From: Monoplex corrugatus | Taxonomy: Eukaryota > Mollusca > Gastropoda > Littorinimorpha > Ranellidae | NCBI GenBank assembly: GCA_030674185.1 | Contig: CM060314.1 | Coordinates: 21,333,023 to 21,397,022 of the forward strand | DNA length: 64,000 nt | Direction: 5' to 3' | Shown here: positions 46,985-58,835 of the stretch, one piece after another | Layout: every line of letters begins with the position of its first letter | Position numbering within the stretch: the stretch's first letter is position 1 | Notes under the pieces: model-generated | Database searches by the model: none | The model's input: the letters and a program-made list of their open reading frames with translations, nothing else | Told to the model about the DNA's origin: nothing | Position numbers and translations under genes: made by a program

Positions 46985-47290
46985 GAATGTTCAAAAGAGA
47001 TTCATGGCACTCAGACAGTCCCTATATGTGCTTCATCCAAATCTACCAGTAATTATCAGGCAAACTCCTTGACCATGTTCAAATACCTTATATGCTGGCA
47101 TGTCTTGAAATGGTGAGGAGGGGAGGGACGGCATCTATCGAACACACTACCAGACTGATTGGAGCATTAAGATAGGTACCGTAGTTAAGAAGCCAACTGT
47201 TATGTTGTGGTGTGGGATTGAATTCAAGACATGAGATCTTGAGTTTTTGGCTCTGTCACAAGAGGCAGCCAGCCTGCCTTTTAAAAACAA
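46985..47290 (-). repeat. tRNA-SINE family copy with recognisable tRNA-like head
   Basis: The right end read on minus gives GGCTGGCTGCCTCTTGTGAC, AGAGCC and AAACTCAAGATCTCATGTC, then TTGAATTCAATCCCACACC, a tRNA-like head with a degenerate B box. The body follows: CATCTTAATGCTCCAATCAG or its equivalent, CCATTTCAAGACATG and ACTGGTAGATTTGGATGAAG. It is about 300 bp and is the most complete copy together with 58440 and 60505. Confidence 0.65.
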
Positions 47291-48743
47291 ATGGACAGTG
47301 AACCGATTTGACATACATAATTGTCTCTGCTCATATGGTACTCTTGTCCAATTGTCTCATCATGCATGCACATGTGAATATGACACTATGCGCACCATAT
47401 AACAATATGGTATGAAGCTCACGGCTGTTCCAATCCGACTCTTTAGTTGCAGAAGCCCCTTGCTGTGACCAATTGGCTTACCCTCTTTACTGTGACCTGA
47501 CCTTATTTCAGCTGGAAAGGGCTGACCATGCACATTACGCCTGCTGATAGCGGTTGTGCAGTGGAAGGAAGAAAAATGGGTTAATTGCTAAATAGTCTTA
47601 GGTTTTACAGCACCTTTTAACAGTATGTCTGATATGTAAATGACCGTGTTGCCGATACAAGTAGCATTAAAATGATACCAAACATGACCAGATTAATCAA
47701 CAGACTAAGCTACTGCATCCTGTACAAAACTGGCTTAAATTTCACGGAGTAGAGCGATTTTGTCAAATCTCGGGGGGGGGGGGGGGGGTTCTCTCGTAAT
47801 TTTCAACCCTTCTAACTAAGCTTCTGAGGTATTCACACACCATTAAAACTACAAGGTCACACAAACTTCAACACTTCAGAAAGCGTCTTCACTTTAAAGA
47901 AATTCCACCTTGGCAGGGAAGGAGAGAGACGCGATATAATTACCCCACTGTAGAGCGACAACTTAACCGACACGATGTTTCACCTTGTACAGACCGTTTC
48001 CATTCTCTTTTTTTTGGTTTTTTTTTTTTTGGTGTATGTTCGAAAGAGAGATGCTACAATCTTCAAGACATTGTTATACGTATTGACGATCACTTATCAC
48101 ATCCCAGCAGATGGTTTGCAGCTTAATTCGGGTGAGGAGAGCGACGCAAGTTAAGTACCCCACCTTCACGAAGTTGGCCACTTGACTTGTCTAACTTGGC
48201 AAGGGCACACTAAACACCGTTCATCACTGGAAGTGTTGTTTTTGTTGTTGTTGTTTATTTGTTGTTGTTGTATTATTTTTTTGTCTGTTTGAGTTCGTTC
48301 AATACACGTACATCAGAGTGGGGCACTCGGACACAATCGGTTCTGTTTACCTTCAGTGCCTTTCTAATAAGGTTACATCAGTATTGACGAACAGAAACAG
48401 CAGGTTTATTTTCAAAATAGTAGATCCTATATTTTATTGAAGGAGATGTTTACTGCAGCCAAATAGAATTGACAATATGTATTGTGTTCCGTCGTATTTG
48501 CCGGTGAATGCAGAATACTATGTTGGCAATTTGGGCCCAGCCTGTGAGAATACTGGTGACAAACAGATGTAAGAAAGGTAAATTCACACATTTTAGAAAG
48601 CAATGATTTATATACATGTACGACATCGTCCAAGCTGTGCCTATTATGTCTGTATAACAAAGAGATGTCATTCAAATGTATTCCATGTCACAGAATGTGT
48701 TGTCATCATTCTCGCAAGTCACTACACTCGATTGATCCTGGTA

Positions 48744-48820
48744 AGCATTACAGTATTTGAAATTTTGCTAAATAAAGTGGTGCATTACAGTATTTGAAAT
48801 TTTGCTAAATAAAGTGGGAT
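48744..48820 (+). repeat. 37-bp tandem duplication x2
   Basis: GCATTACAGTATTTGAAATT followed by TTGCTAAATAAAGTGG appears twice head to tail and is identical by eye. Confidence 0.9.
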
Positions 48821-49341
48821 AAGAACGACATACTTGTTGTCACTATAAAATATTTGCAAATGTATTCTTGTTCTGGTTAAAGGAAACGATACACACGAGT
48901 CTGTACACTATATTACACATGAGGTTTCGCGGAGTCTATGTTTGGGGATCATAAAGTTGATATGAGTGTGGCATTTTGTCCTTCTCATAGGTTTCTTCTC
49001 TCATTCTCCATCTCCTCTCTCTCTCTCTCTCTCTCTTCTTTCTCTCCTCACAAATGTATATACTTTCCCGGAGTCTGTAATGGCTTCTAATGACTAACAA
49101 GATGTTGAGCAGATGTTTCATTCCTCAACATTATCTATGGCTTGATCTGAGACTGTGCCGCTTCATTAACAGTAGCAGGTCCTGTCATACCATACCTTAC
49201 CATACCATACCATACCGCTGCAGACTGGTTTAGGCTATTCAAACCTTTAGTCTGGTCTTTTTCACGAAAAAAAAAACCTTGGTTATTCATACTGTTGAAA
49301 AACTTCTTGCGTGGGTATTGATGGCGCAACCGTCTGAAAGT

Positions 49342-52294
49342 CTACCTAATCAGATACATGCGGTCTGCCCAATGGCGATCCAGACTGGCCTTGAAGCTGT
49401 CAAGAGATGGTGCGTTGACCATTTTTTCTGGGAGCGCGTTCCAAGGATTCACCACTCGATTGAAGAAAAAGTGCTGGCGCAGCGAACTATTGCAACTCCC
49501 TTTCTTGAGCTTTAGACTATGCCCACGGGTCTGCTTAGCACTGTTTTCAAGGACAAGAGGACTCTTCACGTTGTACAACTCGTGTGTGAACTTATAGGTT
49601 TCAATCATGTCGCCCCTGTCCCTTCAGTACTGCATGCTGGGTATTTTCATTCTGGCAAGTCGCTCTTCATAGGGATAATCAACCAAACCAGGAACCAACT
49701 TTGTTGCTCGCCTGAGAACGCCTTCGATGATGTCCTTATCTTTCTGATACCTTGGTGACCACACACTGTTGGCAAACTCCAGGTGAGGGCGTATCAAATG
49801 CGATGAACAGCTGTCGCATGGTCTCAGTGTCGAGGTACTGGTAAGTGCGCCTGATCAGCCCTAGAATTCTATTAGCTTTGTTGACCTGTGTCTCGACATG
49901 CCAGCTGAATTTGAGCTCCTGATCTACCAATACTCCCAGATCTTTCTCTCCCCTTGATGACTCCAGCAGCACTCTCTCTTCGCTGTTGTGTAGTCTCATG
50001 CTATACATGCCTTGGGGTTCCTGCGTCCGAGGTGTAGAACCTTACATTTTGTCGCATTGAACCGCTGCTGCCAACAATCTGCCCAGTCAACGAGTTTATC
50101 TAAGTCCTGTTGAATCCTATCCCTCTTGTTTTGCTCCTCTACTGTGTCAAACATTTTTGTATCATCTGCGTACATCTGACAGATGCAGTTCACCACCTCT
50201 GGCATGTCATTGATGAACACAACAAACAGCATTGGCCCCAAGACACTACCTTGAGGGACTCCACTTAACACCGGCTCCCAACTGGAGAAACTCCCAGTGA
50301 TCCCAACTCTTTGTCTTCTGCCTGTCAGAAAGTCTGTAATCCAGTATAACACCTGTGAAGTGACTCCATATGATTCAACTTGGAGATTAACCGCCAGTGG
50401 GGCACAGAATCAAATGCCTTAGCGAAATCCAAGTAGACTACATCTACAGGCTTCCCCTCATCTAATGATTCAGTCCATGCATCCAGTACACTCAGAAGGT
50501 TCGTAACACAGGATCTCTGTCTGATGAAACCATGCTGGCATGGTGCTAAAAAGTTGTTGACTTCCATGTGGGTTATCACTTTGTCCTAATGATGGATTCC
50601 ATAACTTTGCAGACTGTGCTTGTCAAACTCACTGGTCTGTAGTTGCAGGGCTGGCTCCGATCTCCTTTTTTGAACAAGGGAGTGACATTCGCCTCCTTCC
50701 ATTCTTCTGGCAACTTTCCTTCTTCTTCTGACTTAGTGAAAATAATAGAAAATGGCTCTGCCAACTCTTCGGCAAGTTCCTTCAGAACACGTGAATGAAC
50801 ACCATCAGGGCCGGGAGACTTCCCAGGGTTCAGGCGCTTAAGTTTCTTCAGTACCTCCTTTTTGGAAAAGCTAATCCTTTCTAACTTTTCTGAACACGCT
50901 CTTTTCTTACATGATGGCATCTGATTTAGTCTCTCCTGTGTAAAAACACTACAGAAAAATCTGTTCAAGGTTTCAGCCTTATCCGCATTACTGGTTACTG
51001 TCCTACCTCTTTCGTCTACAAGATCTGCTACACCTTGCTTTGTCTTCAATTTGCTGTTAGCGTAAGCGTAGAAAGATTTAGGATTTTTCTTTGCATCCTT
51101 GGCCACAGATCTTTCAAAGTTCCGAACAGCCTTTCTACATGCTCCTTTGGCCTGGTTCCTTGCTTTTGCATAGGCCTGGTAATCTTTGCCTTCTCTAGTC
51201 TCCATGTACCTCTTGAAGCATTCCCTTTTCTTCTTGAGCTTAACAAGTGCGTTCTCATCCCACCACAGTGGTTTTCTTTTTTTCGCATTTCCATTATATC
51301 TTCCCCCAATGTTGATCTTAGGAATACATTTGTCCATTTCCCCCACTAGCGTTTTTTTGAAACAGTCCCATGCCTCACCAATGCTAAGATCCTTAACTTT
51401 CTCAGACAGGTTTACCTCTCTCAAACCCTCCGCCAGTTTCTTGTAGTCTCCTTTAGCATAATTGTACTTTGTCTGTTGCTCCTTAGAAATGTTCTCTGTG
51501 TAAACTAGAAACTCGAAGTGAAGGACATGATGATGGCTCATTCCAAGTGGAGGATTGTGGATGACGTTTCTGACCATACCTTCTTCACTGCTAAAAATCA
51601 GGTCAATCAACGAAGGTGCGTGGTTTGGATGAGTATGAGTGGGAAGCTTGACATGTTGAGGCAAAAATGTCTCCCTCACAATTGTCTCCAAGAACACTGT
51701 AGCTTTATGGTTTGGACTAGGTGGGGAGGTCTCATTACTCCAGTCAATTTCCTTAAGATTAAAATCTCCTGTTATTAACACATGGGATCTGCCAAAAATC
51801 ATATTCTTCATAAAACTGTACAATGTTGCATTGTCCTCTGCAGAATTGCTATCAGATCTGTACACACAGCCTACAAGGAGTTTGTCTCCCTTTTTCAACT
51901 TGATCTCTACCCACACAGTATCTTTAGATCCTGGCTGATCAGAGACTTTCACTTCCTGCGCTGAGAGATACTTCTTTACATAAATCAAAACTCCTCTCTC
52001 TACATTGTCTTCACCGACATTGCAGAAACAGTCATAACCTTCTATGTTCAATTCTACTGTCTGAACATCAAAATGAAAGTTCTTTGGCACCATTTCAGTT
52101 ATACAAATGATATCTGGATTCTCATTTTCCACTATAAATAAAAGCTCTGTGCGTTTGTTTAAGAGGCTATCTACATTTGAGTATGTACACTTCAACGTTT
52201 TGTCATCTATCACTGTTGGTCTCGCTCGACCTCCATGGTACGAGCATCCTGTTTCCTTGCTACATTGACTACCCTGTTCCCTCTGATCACCCAA
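49342..52294 (-). pseudogene. CR1-like ORF2: endonuclease and reverse transcriptase, frameshifted
   Basis: The first 572 codons (52294-50576) are open. They carry an APE-type endonuclease with the ITGDFN motif (residues 174-179), a SLIDLIF block and SHHH in place of the usual SDH, then a linker and the reverse transcriptase start (NPGKSPGPDGVHSRVLKELA, NYRPVSLTSTVCKVMESII). Later blocks are in other frames: GFIRQRSCVTNLL with DFAKAFDSVPH (50579-50325), SGVPQGSVLGPMLFVVFIND and the catalytic MYADDTKMF (50352-49996), KDLGVLVDQELKFSWH (50008-49736) and the C-terminal FFFNRVVNPWNALPE block (49608-49342). Breaks lie near 50578, 50370, 50000 and 49790, plus a stop or shift near 49610-49730. The catalytic YADD is intact in its fragment. 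Assignment to CR1 rests on these motifs. Confidence 0.88.
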
Positions 52295-53305
52295 TGTGCT
52301 GTTTCTCCCTTGGCTTTTGCCTCCTCTCGCTTCTGATTTCTTACAGATACCAGGTTTCTCATTCGGTCTCGCTGTAAAGGGGTCAAGTCCTGTTTCAAGT
52401 TGAGTGAGCGGAAGGTACTATCCTCATGCTCTTTCAGTTTCTTTGAAGCCTTGAGTATTTCAGTGACTTCTTCCTTTGAACCTAATGTGGCTAGCATGGG
52501 TCGAGGTTTTGCACTGTTTCCACTATCATCGTTGTTTCTTCGGCCTAGCCTTCTCACTTGCTTCACACTGATAGAAACGCCAAGACTTCTGTCGCACATG
52601 TCTTTCATGAACCGAGTGTCATGTTCCTTGCGTTCTGTTACGTCGCTGGATTTACTTTCCTCTACACCAAAGACAACAATGTTCGCTTTTCTCCTGTCTT
52701 GGTCCTCCATCTCTTCAGTTCCCTGTTGGGCAGCTTGGCTGGTGGTCTGTCTCAGCTGAGACTCCCATATCATCTTGAGCTGTTTTCACTTCATCTACTT
52801 TCTTTTCCAAGGCCCTGACATGGTTCTCCAGACTCGAGACGTCCTGCTTAGAAGCGTTCTGGTCCAGTGTTTGTTCCACAGACTCAAGTCTTGTCTCAAA
52901 CACGCTTAGAAACTCTTTACATTTGTCCTCAACTGCTTTGTCAGAGAATACAGCCTGCAAAGCTGGTTGGTTACAGTTCTCGCAAAACCAGTGAACATCT
53001 GGCCTTGCCATGAAAGAGTATTCACTCTCGCTCACATTTACACACCTGATACAGTACCATGCCAAACAACGCTCACAAGAAAGGAGCTTATCTGTATTGT
53101 CACTGAACATTTTCTTACAGGCTACACATTCTGCAACACTCTCGACACTTTGTTCATCATCCCTTTCCTCATTCTGAGTCTGATACCCTTTCAGTTTCAA
53201 TGTTTCGTGTTGCTGAGTTTTCATTCTCCCTTTTGCGGTAGGACGGCTCCCACTTCCTTTCCTAGTTTTATCTCCTGACATATTGCTGGTATTATGTAGA
53301 CTCAA
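52210..53305 (-). pseudogene. CR1-like ORF1 with PHD-type zinc finger, one frameshift
   Basis: The first part (53305-52715) begins MSLHNTSNMSGDKTRKGSGS and holds CVACKKMFSDNTDKLLSCER, C..WYCIRC and a later HWFCENC, giving the Cys4-His-Cys3 spacing of a PHD/RING-like zinc finger at about residues 60-110. A coiled-coil-like stretch (SVEQTLDQNASKQDVSSLEN, then a VRALEKKVDEVK segment) follows. The second part (52773-52210, different frame) has KANIVVFGVEES, RLGRR, RPMLATLGSKEEVTEIL and LTPLQRDRMRNL, an RRM-like nucleic-acid binding fold as in LINE ORF1 proteins. The frame changes near 52750. ORF1 and ORF2 overlap slightly (52294 versus 52210). Confidence 0.8.
53121..53207 (-). repeat. 87-bp direct duplication, inner copy (within LINE ORF1)
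   Basis: GCTACACATTCTGCAACACT through AATGTTTCG matches 53392-53478 with a single T/A difference. In this copy it encodes part of the zinc-finger region of ORF1. Confidence 0.95.
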
Positions 53306-53391
53306 CTTTTATTTACAACATCCCCATCGTACGTAATTCCATGCCGTTTCATTGATATCCAAGTGCAGCTACCATAACTGAAAAGTATTTT

Positions 53392-53478
53392 GCTACACAT
53401 TCTGCAACACTCTCGACACTTTGTTCATCATCCCTTTCCACATTCTGAGTCTGATACCCTTTCAGTTTCAATGTTTCG
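53392..53478 (-). repeat. 87-bp direct duplication, outer copy (5' of LINE)
   Basis: Same orientation as 53121-53207, 271 bp away, and almost identical. It marks the probable 5' end of the LINE, or a second truncated copy, or a template-jump product. Confidence 0.95.
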
Positions 53479-53900
53479 GAAAGTGCTGCTTCCTTTTGTA
53501 AACAGTACCAGTCTAGTCAAGGATAATCCGACACTTGAATAAAAGATGTCTCCAGGGTAACCGATCAGACATGGATGGATGGATTTTCCGTTAGCATGGC
53601 TGGCAACCCAGCTGCAGCCCGAAAGCGAAAGAAGGAAAGATTTTCGCAGGCCAGTTACACAGGTTACGGAACTGTCGGAAAGTGTATCACCATCTGAAAT
53701 ATCAGATGCTGGAAACAATGACATTACAAGTTCATAGCGTAACACATCTATTGTTTGGTACAGGAACAAACACAATATAACAAAAAGACCTGTTTCCTAT
53801 TGATAAGTTCCTGTTACCAACACAGTGAATAAGTGTCCTTTGTGTTTAGCTTTTGTGATTTTCCGCTTCCTCAGTGTGAAGGGGTGAGAGAGAGAGGGAG

Positions 53901-54003
<103 letters not shown>

Positions 54004-54764
54004 CACAGTCATTTCAACAGTCATAGCCAAACAATAGCTTACTTAATTCCACTTCACTCCATTACTCTGTGTGCCCCACTCTCAACATCGTCTACTTCAC
54101 GTTAATCTCACTGAGCAGTGCTGACGGTATCTTCAAATTAAAGGCAAATAAGTCACAAACGATTAAGGCGGAATTTTTCAATTTTTCGTCTAGACAGAGT
54201 CAAGAGACAGAACATTTACTTGACAAAACGTTGATGCCGACAAAACTTCGACTTATTTGTAAGTCGCTTTCAAAAAGAGTGAAAAATCGCCACTTTTTAA
54301 CAGATGTAAAGAAGGGAAAGACACACGTCAGTTGCTGACAGTGAAATGTCTATCACAGCGTGTGATCAGGGGGGTCAAGGGCCAGGCTAGGAGCCACGCC
54401 TCTGGAGCAACTAAAGATGCTGTTTCTGGTCATATTGCACAGCCGTGAGCTGGGATCGAGAGAGTTTAATTGATTCCAGTATTCGAACTGTTCAATTTTT
54501 AGACAGCAACCATAACTAAAGAAGAACTGAAAAAGGAAGCAGGAATATTAAGTGAAAACACAACAAACATTCAAACAAAAATTCAAGCTAAAGTTCGTTT
54601 TGTGTTTACGCAGATGATTCTTTCATTGTCTTTGTTGTTTTTCCCTCTCGGGAGGAGAGGATTATTTGTGTTTGTTTACTCACTGAAGGTTAAAGCATCA
54701 AGTTCTTGCTTTTTTTAGCATTGAATTGTATTTCTGAAGTGTCAATTGAGTATGTAGGTAAGTT

Positions 54765-54955
54765 GTGTGTGCGTGTGTGTGTGTGTGTGCGTGCGTGTGT
54801 GTATGTTTCATTTATCTGCAGTTATACTCCATGCCCCTGTTAGTTAAGTTGTGTGCGTGCGTGCGTGTGTGTGTATGTGTTTGTGTGTGTGTGTGTGCAT
54901 GCGTGTGTATGTTTCATTTATCTGCAGTTATACTCCATGCCCCAGTTAGTGTTAA
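54765..54955 (+). repeat. 106-bp tandem duplication with internal GT/GC repeats
   Basis: GTATGTTTCATTTATCTGCA followed by GTTATACTCCATGCCCC starts at 54801 and again at 54907. The units are joined by GTGCGTGCGTGT repeats, which probably mediated the duplication. Confidence 0.9.
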
Positions 54956-54993
54956 AGGATCCATTAAACACTGAATTTTGAATACTGAGTATG

Positions 54994-54996
<3 letters not shown>

Positions 54997-55062
<66 letters not shown>

Positions 55063-55090
55063 GAGAGAGACAGAGACAGACAGAGAGAAC
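54997..55090 (+). repeat. (GT)n(GA)n compound microsatellite
   Basis: A second GT-to-GA compound tract with the same order as that at 53903, ending in CAGA units. Confidence 0.95.
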
Positions 55091-57189
55091 AGCCTCACAA
55101 ATAAATCATAAAACTGTATGCCAGCCTGATTGGCATTCGAATCCTTGCCTTCTGATCCGACTGCGCAGGGTTGAAGAAACACTTTTCCCGTCCACCCAGC
55201 TGTGAATAGGTACCCAATCCTGTTCGACTGGTTGGAAAAGGTAAAGAGTGAGGGAGAGAAGGTGTGCATTGCCCTAATAATGCTACTTAAAAATGAAGGT
55301 CTCTGCCACTTCACTCTTCTACAACCGAATGGTTACAGGACATTTACTTTTTTGCGTTTGCAAATGTAGGCCTCATTCTCTGTATATCAGGGAGTTTAAA
55401 ATCACATAAATTTCAGAGACAATGGGCAATTTCATGGTCACAATTATAAGGGTTGTGGAAGATCACATGGGATTCAATAAACATCCATCTAGCTGTCATG
55501 TAATTAAGTCCCTTGTTTCTGGATTCTTCAAAGAAAGGAAGATCGTTAGTATGGTTTGATCATGTTTGATTATGTCTGTTACAGTGCGATATTTGTTGCT
55601 GCTCAGGACAAGGCCTGAATGAGATAAAAAATCTTTGTTCAACACCTGAGTGACATCAGGATATGGTTTGTAAAGAAAGTGTATAGTCCTGTATGTGTGA
55701 CAGCTTCTCAATTCAAAACTGAACTCCATGACATGATCATCCTCATTTTTATTCATATTCATTTCTTTTGTCGGGCTGCTCTTCCCTTTGAGAGTACGTA
55801 GCCGCAGAGCAGTGCCACCAATTTTTTTTTGACCAAGACTTCAGACAAACAAGATGTCTAATTGGCATTTAGGGGAGGGGCCTGCGGAACGAGTCTATCT
55901 CTCCAAAGTTTTATACCAGGGCAGCCAGCCAATGCTCAGCTTTTCACGGTTTTCAACTGCTGTGGGATCTTGAGTGTGCACACAGCAGAAGGCAGACTGC
56001 TTCGATTCCTTTTTTTGTCTCCTGAAGAAGCAGACTTTCAGTTTGATTCTGTAGTCAAACTGAGGAGAAAAGCCGAGGCCTCAAAAGTAACAAACCCTGG
56101 AACCTCGTGTTTAGTTGTTGGCAGGTGAACGTCTGAACCATTCTCCTTATCGCAGCATTGTGAAAACTGTCAAAAGATTCCGTTGTCCTCCATGTCTTGA
56201 TCTCAGTTTTGTTTCCCTCCTGCTTCCAGGCACAAATTCTTTGAGTCAGTGGGATTTTCATATCAATAGTCTCTGAGAGCTGTTGTTGGACATGGTGACA
56301 ATCTTTTTACTAAGGGAGCATTCACTTAGTCTGGCTCCCCATGAACAATTATTGTTATTACCATGGGGCTTAGTAAATGCTATCTGAGATATTTTGGATC
56401 ACAACAGGTATACTGACCCCACAGAAATGACCTGCAGTAGTGTAATCTTTTCTGGTGACCATGATCTCACATTTCTCATGATATTCTGGCACCAAGGCTT
56501 TTACAGAAGGAACTCGGGCTTGGTGATGTGATGAATTTGGAGAATTGACATCAACGACGCTGGAGTTATGCCACCAAAGAAAAGCAAATGATGGCCCAGG
56601 AAAAAAAACCCAACAAACAAACAGGAACCTCCATTAATCAACAGCACAGAAATCCTCAACACACCCTTTAACAAAATGTGACAAGAATGAGTTTATAAAA
56701 ATTCACTTTGTTTTAAAAAAAAGGAGATTCAATGAAAACACACACACACAAACACATGCACACAGCTTTTCAATTATGACAATCACAACAGAATTTTCTA
56801 TACCGTTTATTGAACTCTACTCAAAGAACAAACCACACTGAGAACACACAGCACATTCTTCCACTGTCTTCACTAAATCTGTAGCACATTCTTTCACAAA
56901 TGTCTTCATTAGATCTAGCAAATACATTTTAAACTAAAAGAGGAGGTACTTGTGATGCCACCTGAAGGTGGCGTTTGTGAGTTAAAAAGTGTACAACACA
57001 AGAAACGCTGACACAAAAGAAGCCAAAAAATTAATCTGAATAGCAGACTACATAGATAATGCTGATGCCTAGATTTCTGTTTAGAACAAATAGATTTCTG
57101 TTTAGAAGAAAGTTCTAAGCAAACAAAAAAGAGAGACAAACAGAATGTGCACACTAAAGACAAAATGAAAGTTCCAATTTATTTTATTT

Positions 57190-58010
57190 TCTAATTTTTT
57201 TTTTCATTTAAGCATGGTTATGCCCCACATGGTCAATCCAGTGGTCTGAACAATGTGGTTATCGTCAAATCCTCTTTATTGCCCCAGAACTGTTCTTCCA
57301 GAGATGTCCCACTTAGCCACTGTTCCTGTCTTTTACTTGTGAACAATGGACAGTACAGAATGTGCTCTGGAGACTGGTCCAGTCTATCATGGACATTCAT
57401 CCATGTGTGACAGCCCCATTTGGCAGAAAAGCTGGAGTAATTGGCAATGTTAAGTCCTCAGGTGGAAAACTGCGGTTTTTGTTGCTGCTTAAGAAAATGG
57501 ATGGGATCATTTCTTATGTTCAGGTTTGAAGTTTCTTTTATAATGGTATTTGTGTCTCTGAAGGAAACGCGGTGTTGCTGCTGTTGTAGTCTCCTTCTTG
57601 CCTTCACCACAGAGTGTGTCTGCTTGTTTCCCAAGATGAGGGCAGGAACGTGCAGGAATCACAGTGTGTGTTAGCTCTGTTAGTTCTTTCAAGGTAGATC
57701 TGGTAAGACTGTTAACCAGGAACTATAGGCTGTCAAGGATTTGCAGTCTGTCAGAAGAATAACTCTGGATGTAGGAGGATATTTTGCTTTGACAATTTTT
57801 GCTGCCTTCAACATGCCTGTCTCTTCTGCCCTGTAGTTGGTGAAAACTTTCCTGTGGGGATGGACATTTTTCCCTTTCTTTTTTACTGTTCTTCTATCTG
57901 TGTAGTATACATGTACAATGAACCCACTGCCTCTATTCTTCATGGCTTTATCCATTACATCATCGGTGAAACCATGCATCCATTTTGAGATGTTCTAGGC
58001 ACCATCAAAC
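57190..58010 (-). pseudogene. LINE 3' remnant with RNase H domain (jockey/I-like)
   Basis: The minus strand at 57979-57689 reads an RNase H1-like domain: an N-terminal strand ending in TD (FTDDVMDKA.KNRGSGF) then VHVYYTDRRTVKK, TNYRAEETGMLKAAKIV, and PTSRVILLTDCKSL. The three expected acidic residues (D of FTD, E of YRAE, D of LLTD) are visible, with TDG changed to TDD. A downstream frame (57692-57507) holds IPARSCPHLGKQADTL, the LINE equivalent of the fourth RNase H motif. The last part (about 57480-57240) has MGLSHMDECP and PEHILYCPLF, a Cys/His-rich C-terminal end. Several frame breaks show it is dead. RNase H after RT points to I- or jockey-like elements. Confidence 0.75.
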
Positions 58011-58344
58011 ATTTCCACAGTGTGAGAGTTTTGAGGACTGCTTCTGTGTGGTCTCTCGTGGTTAGAATGCATAGGGCATCTGTTACAAAGATAGGTGTCT
58101 GGATGTTCTAGTCTCTAGCATCTTGGAGCGGTTCTTCCTTAAACTCATTTGCAGGAAGGACCTAAGCATGTTTTCCCTTAGCTTTCTTGCCAGAAGGTTT
58201 GTGCTTCCCCTACAGATCACAGCCTTTAGTGTTAGTTGGATGGCTTGAGTATCTCTATGACCCAAAGAGCTATGCTGGTAAGGTTACCCAAACCAGACAG
58301 GTGAAAGGGTAGAATCTGAATGAATGGTGATCCACCCAACCAAA

Positions 58345-58430
58345 GTTGAGTATGTGGACTGTGCAGCAGTATATATTGCCTGCACAGAGTGGGACTAAAC
58401 AATGTACTCACAAGCATTCAATATATCATG
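58345..58430 (+). repeat. Short dispersed repeat (partner at 40905-40985)
   Basis: GAGTATGTGGACTGTGCAGCAG, TGCCTGCACAG and ACTAAACAATGTAC repeat the order at 40905-40985. It lies directly next to the SINE copy at 58440. Confidence 0.5.
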
Positions 58431-58439
58431 ACAGTTAGG

Positions 58440-58735
58440 CGTTTGTTCATGAGGGATTCCATACATGCTCCACCAAAAATCTGCCAATAAGTATCTGGCA
58501 CTCCTTTGGCCTGCGCAAAACCCACTGCACTGGTAAGTTTTGAAATGGGGGAGGGGGAAAGGAGGGGAGGGGAAGGGGACAACAAAATCTATGAAATACT
58601 AAGCTGAAATAACCAGAATGATCGGAACATTAAGATGGGCAGCAAATAGCCTGATCTCTGTTGCAGGCTGGAACTGAACCAAAGATACTATATCTTGAGT
58701 CTATGCTATATAGAGCCAGCTGGCCAGCAAAAAAC
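58440..58735 (-). repeat. tRNA-SINE family copy with tRNA-like head
   Basis: On minus, the right end gives CAGCTGGCTCTATATAGCAT, AGACTCAAGATATAGTATCT and TTGGTTCAGTTCCAGCC, a tRNA-like head with a recognisable B box (GGTTCAGTTCC). The body is GCTGCCCATCTTAATGTTCC, ATCATTCTGG, CATTTCAAAACTTACCAGTG, CAGTGGGTTTTGCGCAGGCC and TTGGCAGATTTTTGGTGGAG. About 295 bp. Confidence 0.7.
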
Positions 58736-58740
58736 CCCCG

Positions 58741-58812
58741 TTGCCCATCTGAGGGTTGAGTCCATGACCCCTGAGTTATAAGCATGGCGTTGTAATCAAC
58801 TAAGCTAGCAGA
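58741..58812 (-). repeat. tRNA-like Pol III unit 2 (degenerate)
   Basis: Minus-strand CTGCTAGCTTAGTTGATTAC matches an A box (TAGCTTAGTTGATT). CATGCTTATAACTCAGGGGTC follows as an anticodon-arm-like segment, then a decayed B box (GGACTCAACCC). A T6 run follows at 58734-58729. The ends cannot pair as an acceptor stem, so it is not a working tRNA. Confidence 0.55.
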
Positions 58813-58835
58813 ATCTGACCAAAAAATACCATGCT

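Larger units (their letters stand above)
46661..49185. other. Intergenic between ALG8 and the CR1-like LINE
   Basis: No gene is recognised. It holds a SINE copy (46985-47290), a 17-G run (47772-47788), T- and TTG-rich tracts near 48010 and 48240, a 37-bp tandem duplication with two AATAAA signals (48744-48820) and (CT)n at 49014-49035. Confidence 0.6.
49186..53480 (-). mobile_element. CR1-like non-LTR retrotransposon, near full length but broken
   Basis: About 4.3 kb on the minus strand. ORF1 occupies 53305-52210 and ORF2 52294-49342; a 3' UTR of about 120 bp ends in a (GGTAT)n tail, seen on plus as ATACC units at 49187-49216. This architecture, with a short-repeat tail in place of poly(A), is that of the CR1 clade. 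ORF1 is broken once and ORF2 at least four times, so this copy cannot move on its own. The 5' boundary is uncertain because part of ORF1 is duplicated at 53392-53478. Confidence 0.85.

Noticed and set aside
49342..53305. The LINE frames as host genes or an active element
   Set aside because: The endonuclease/reverse transcriptase motifs and (GGTAT)n tail identify a CR1-like LINE, and several frame breaks make it inactive.
54069..54338. 89-codon plus-strand frame as a small gene
   Set aside because: No recognised domain or splice partner, and its start lies next to a microsatellite. It is not distinguishable from chance.
55862..56128. 88-codon plus-strand frame, and the minus-strand frame at 56055-56261
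   Set aside because: No family similarity. The amino-acid composition and context look like old repeat sequence.
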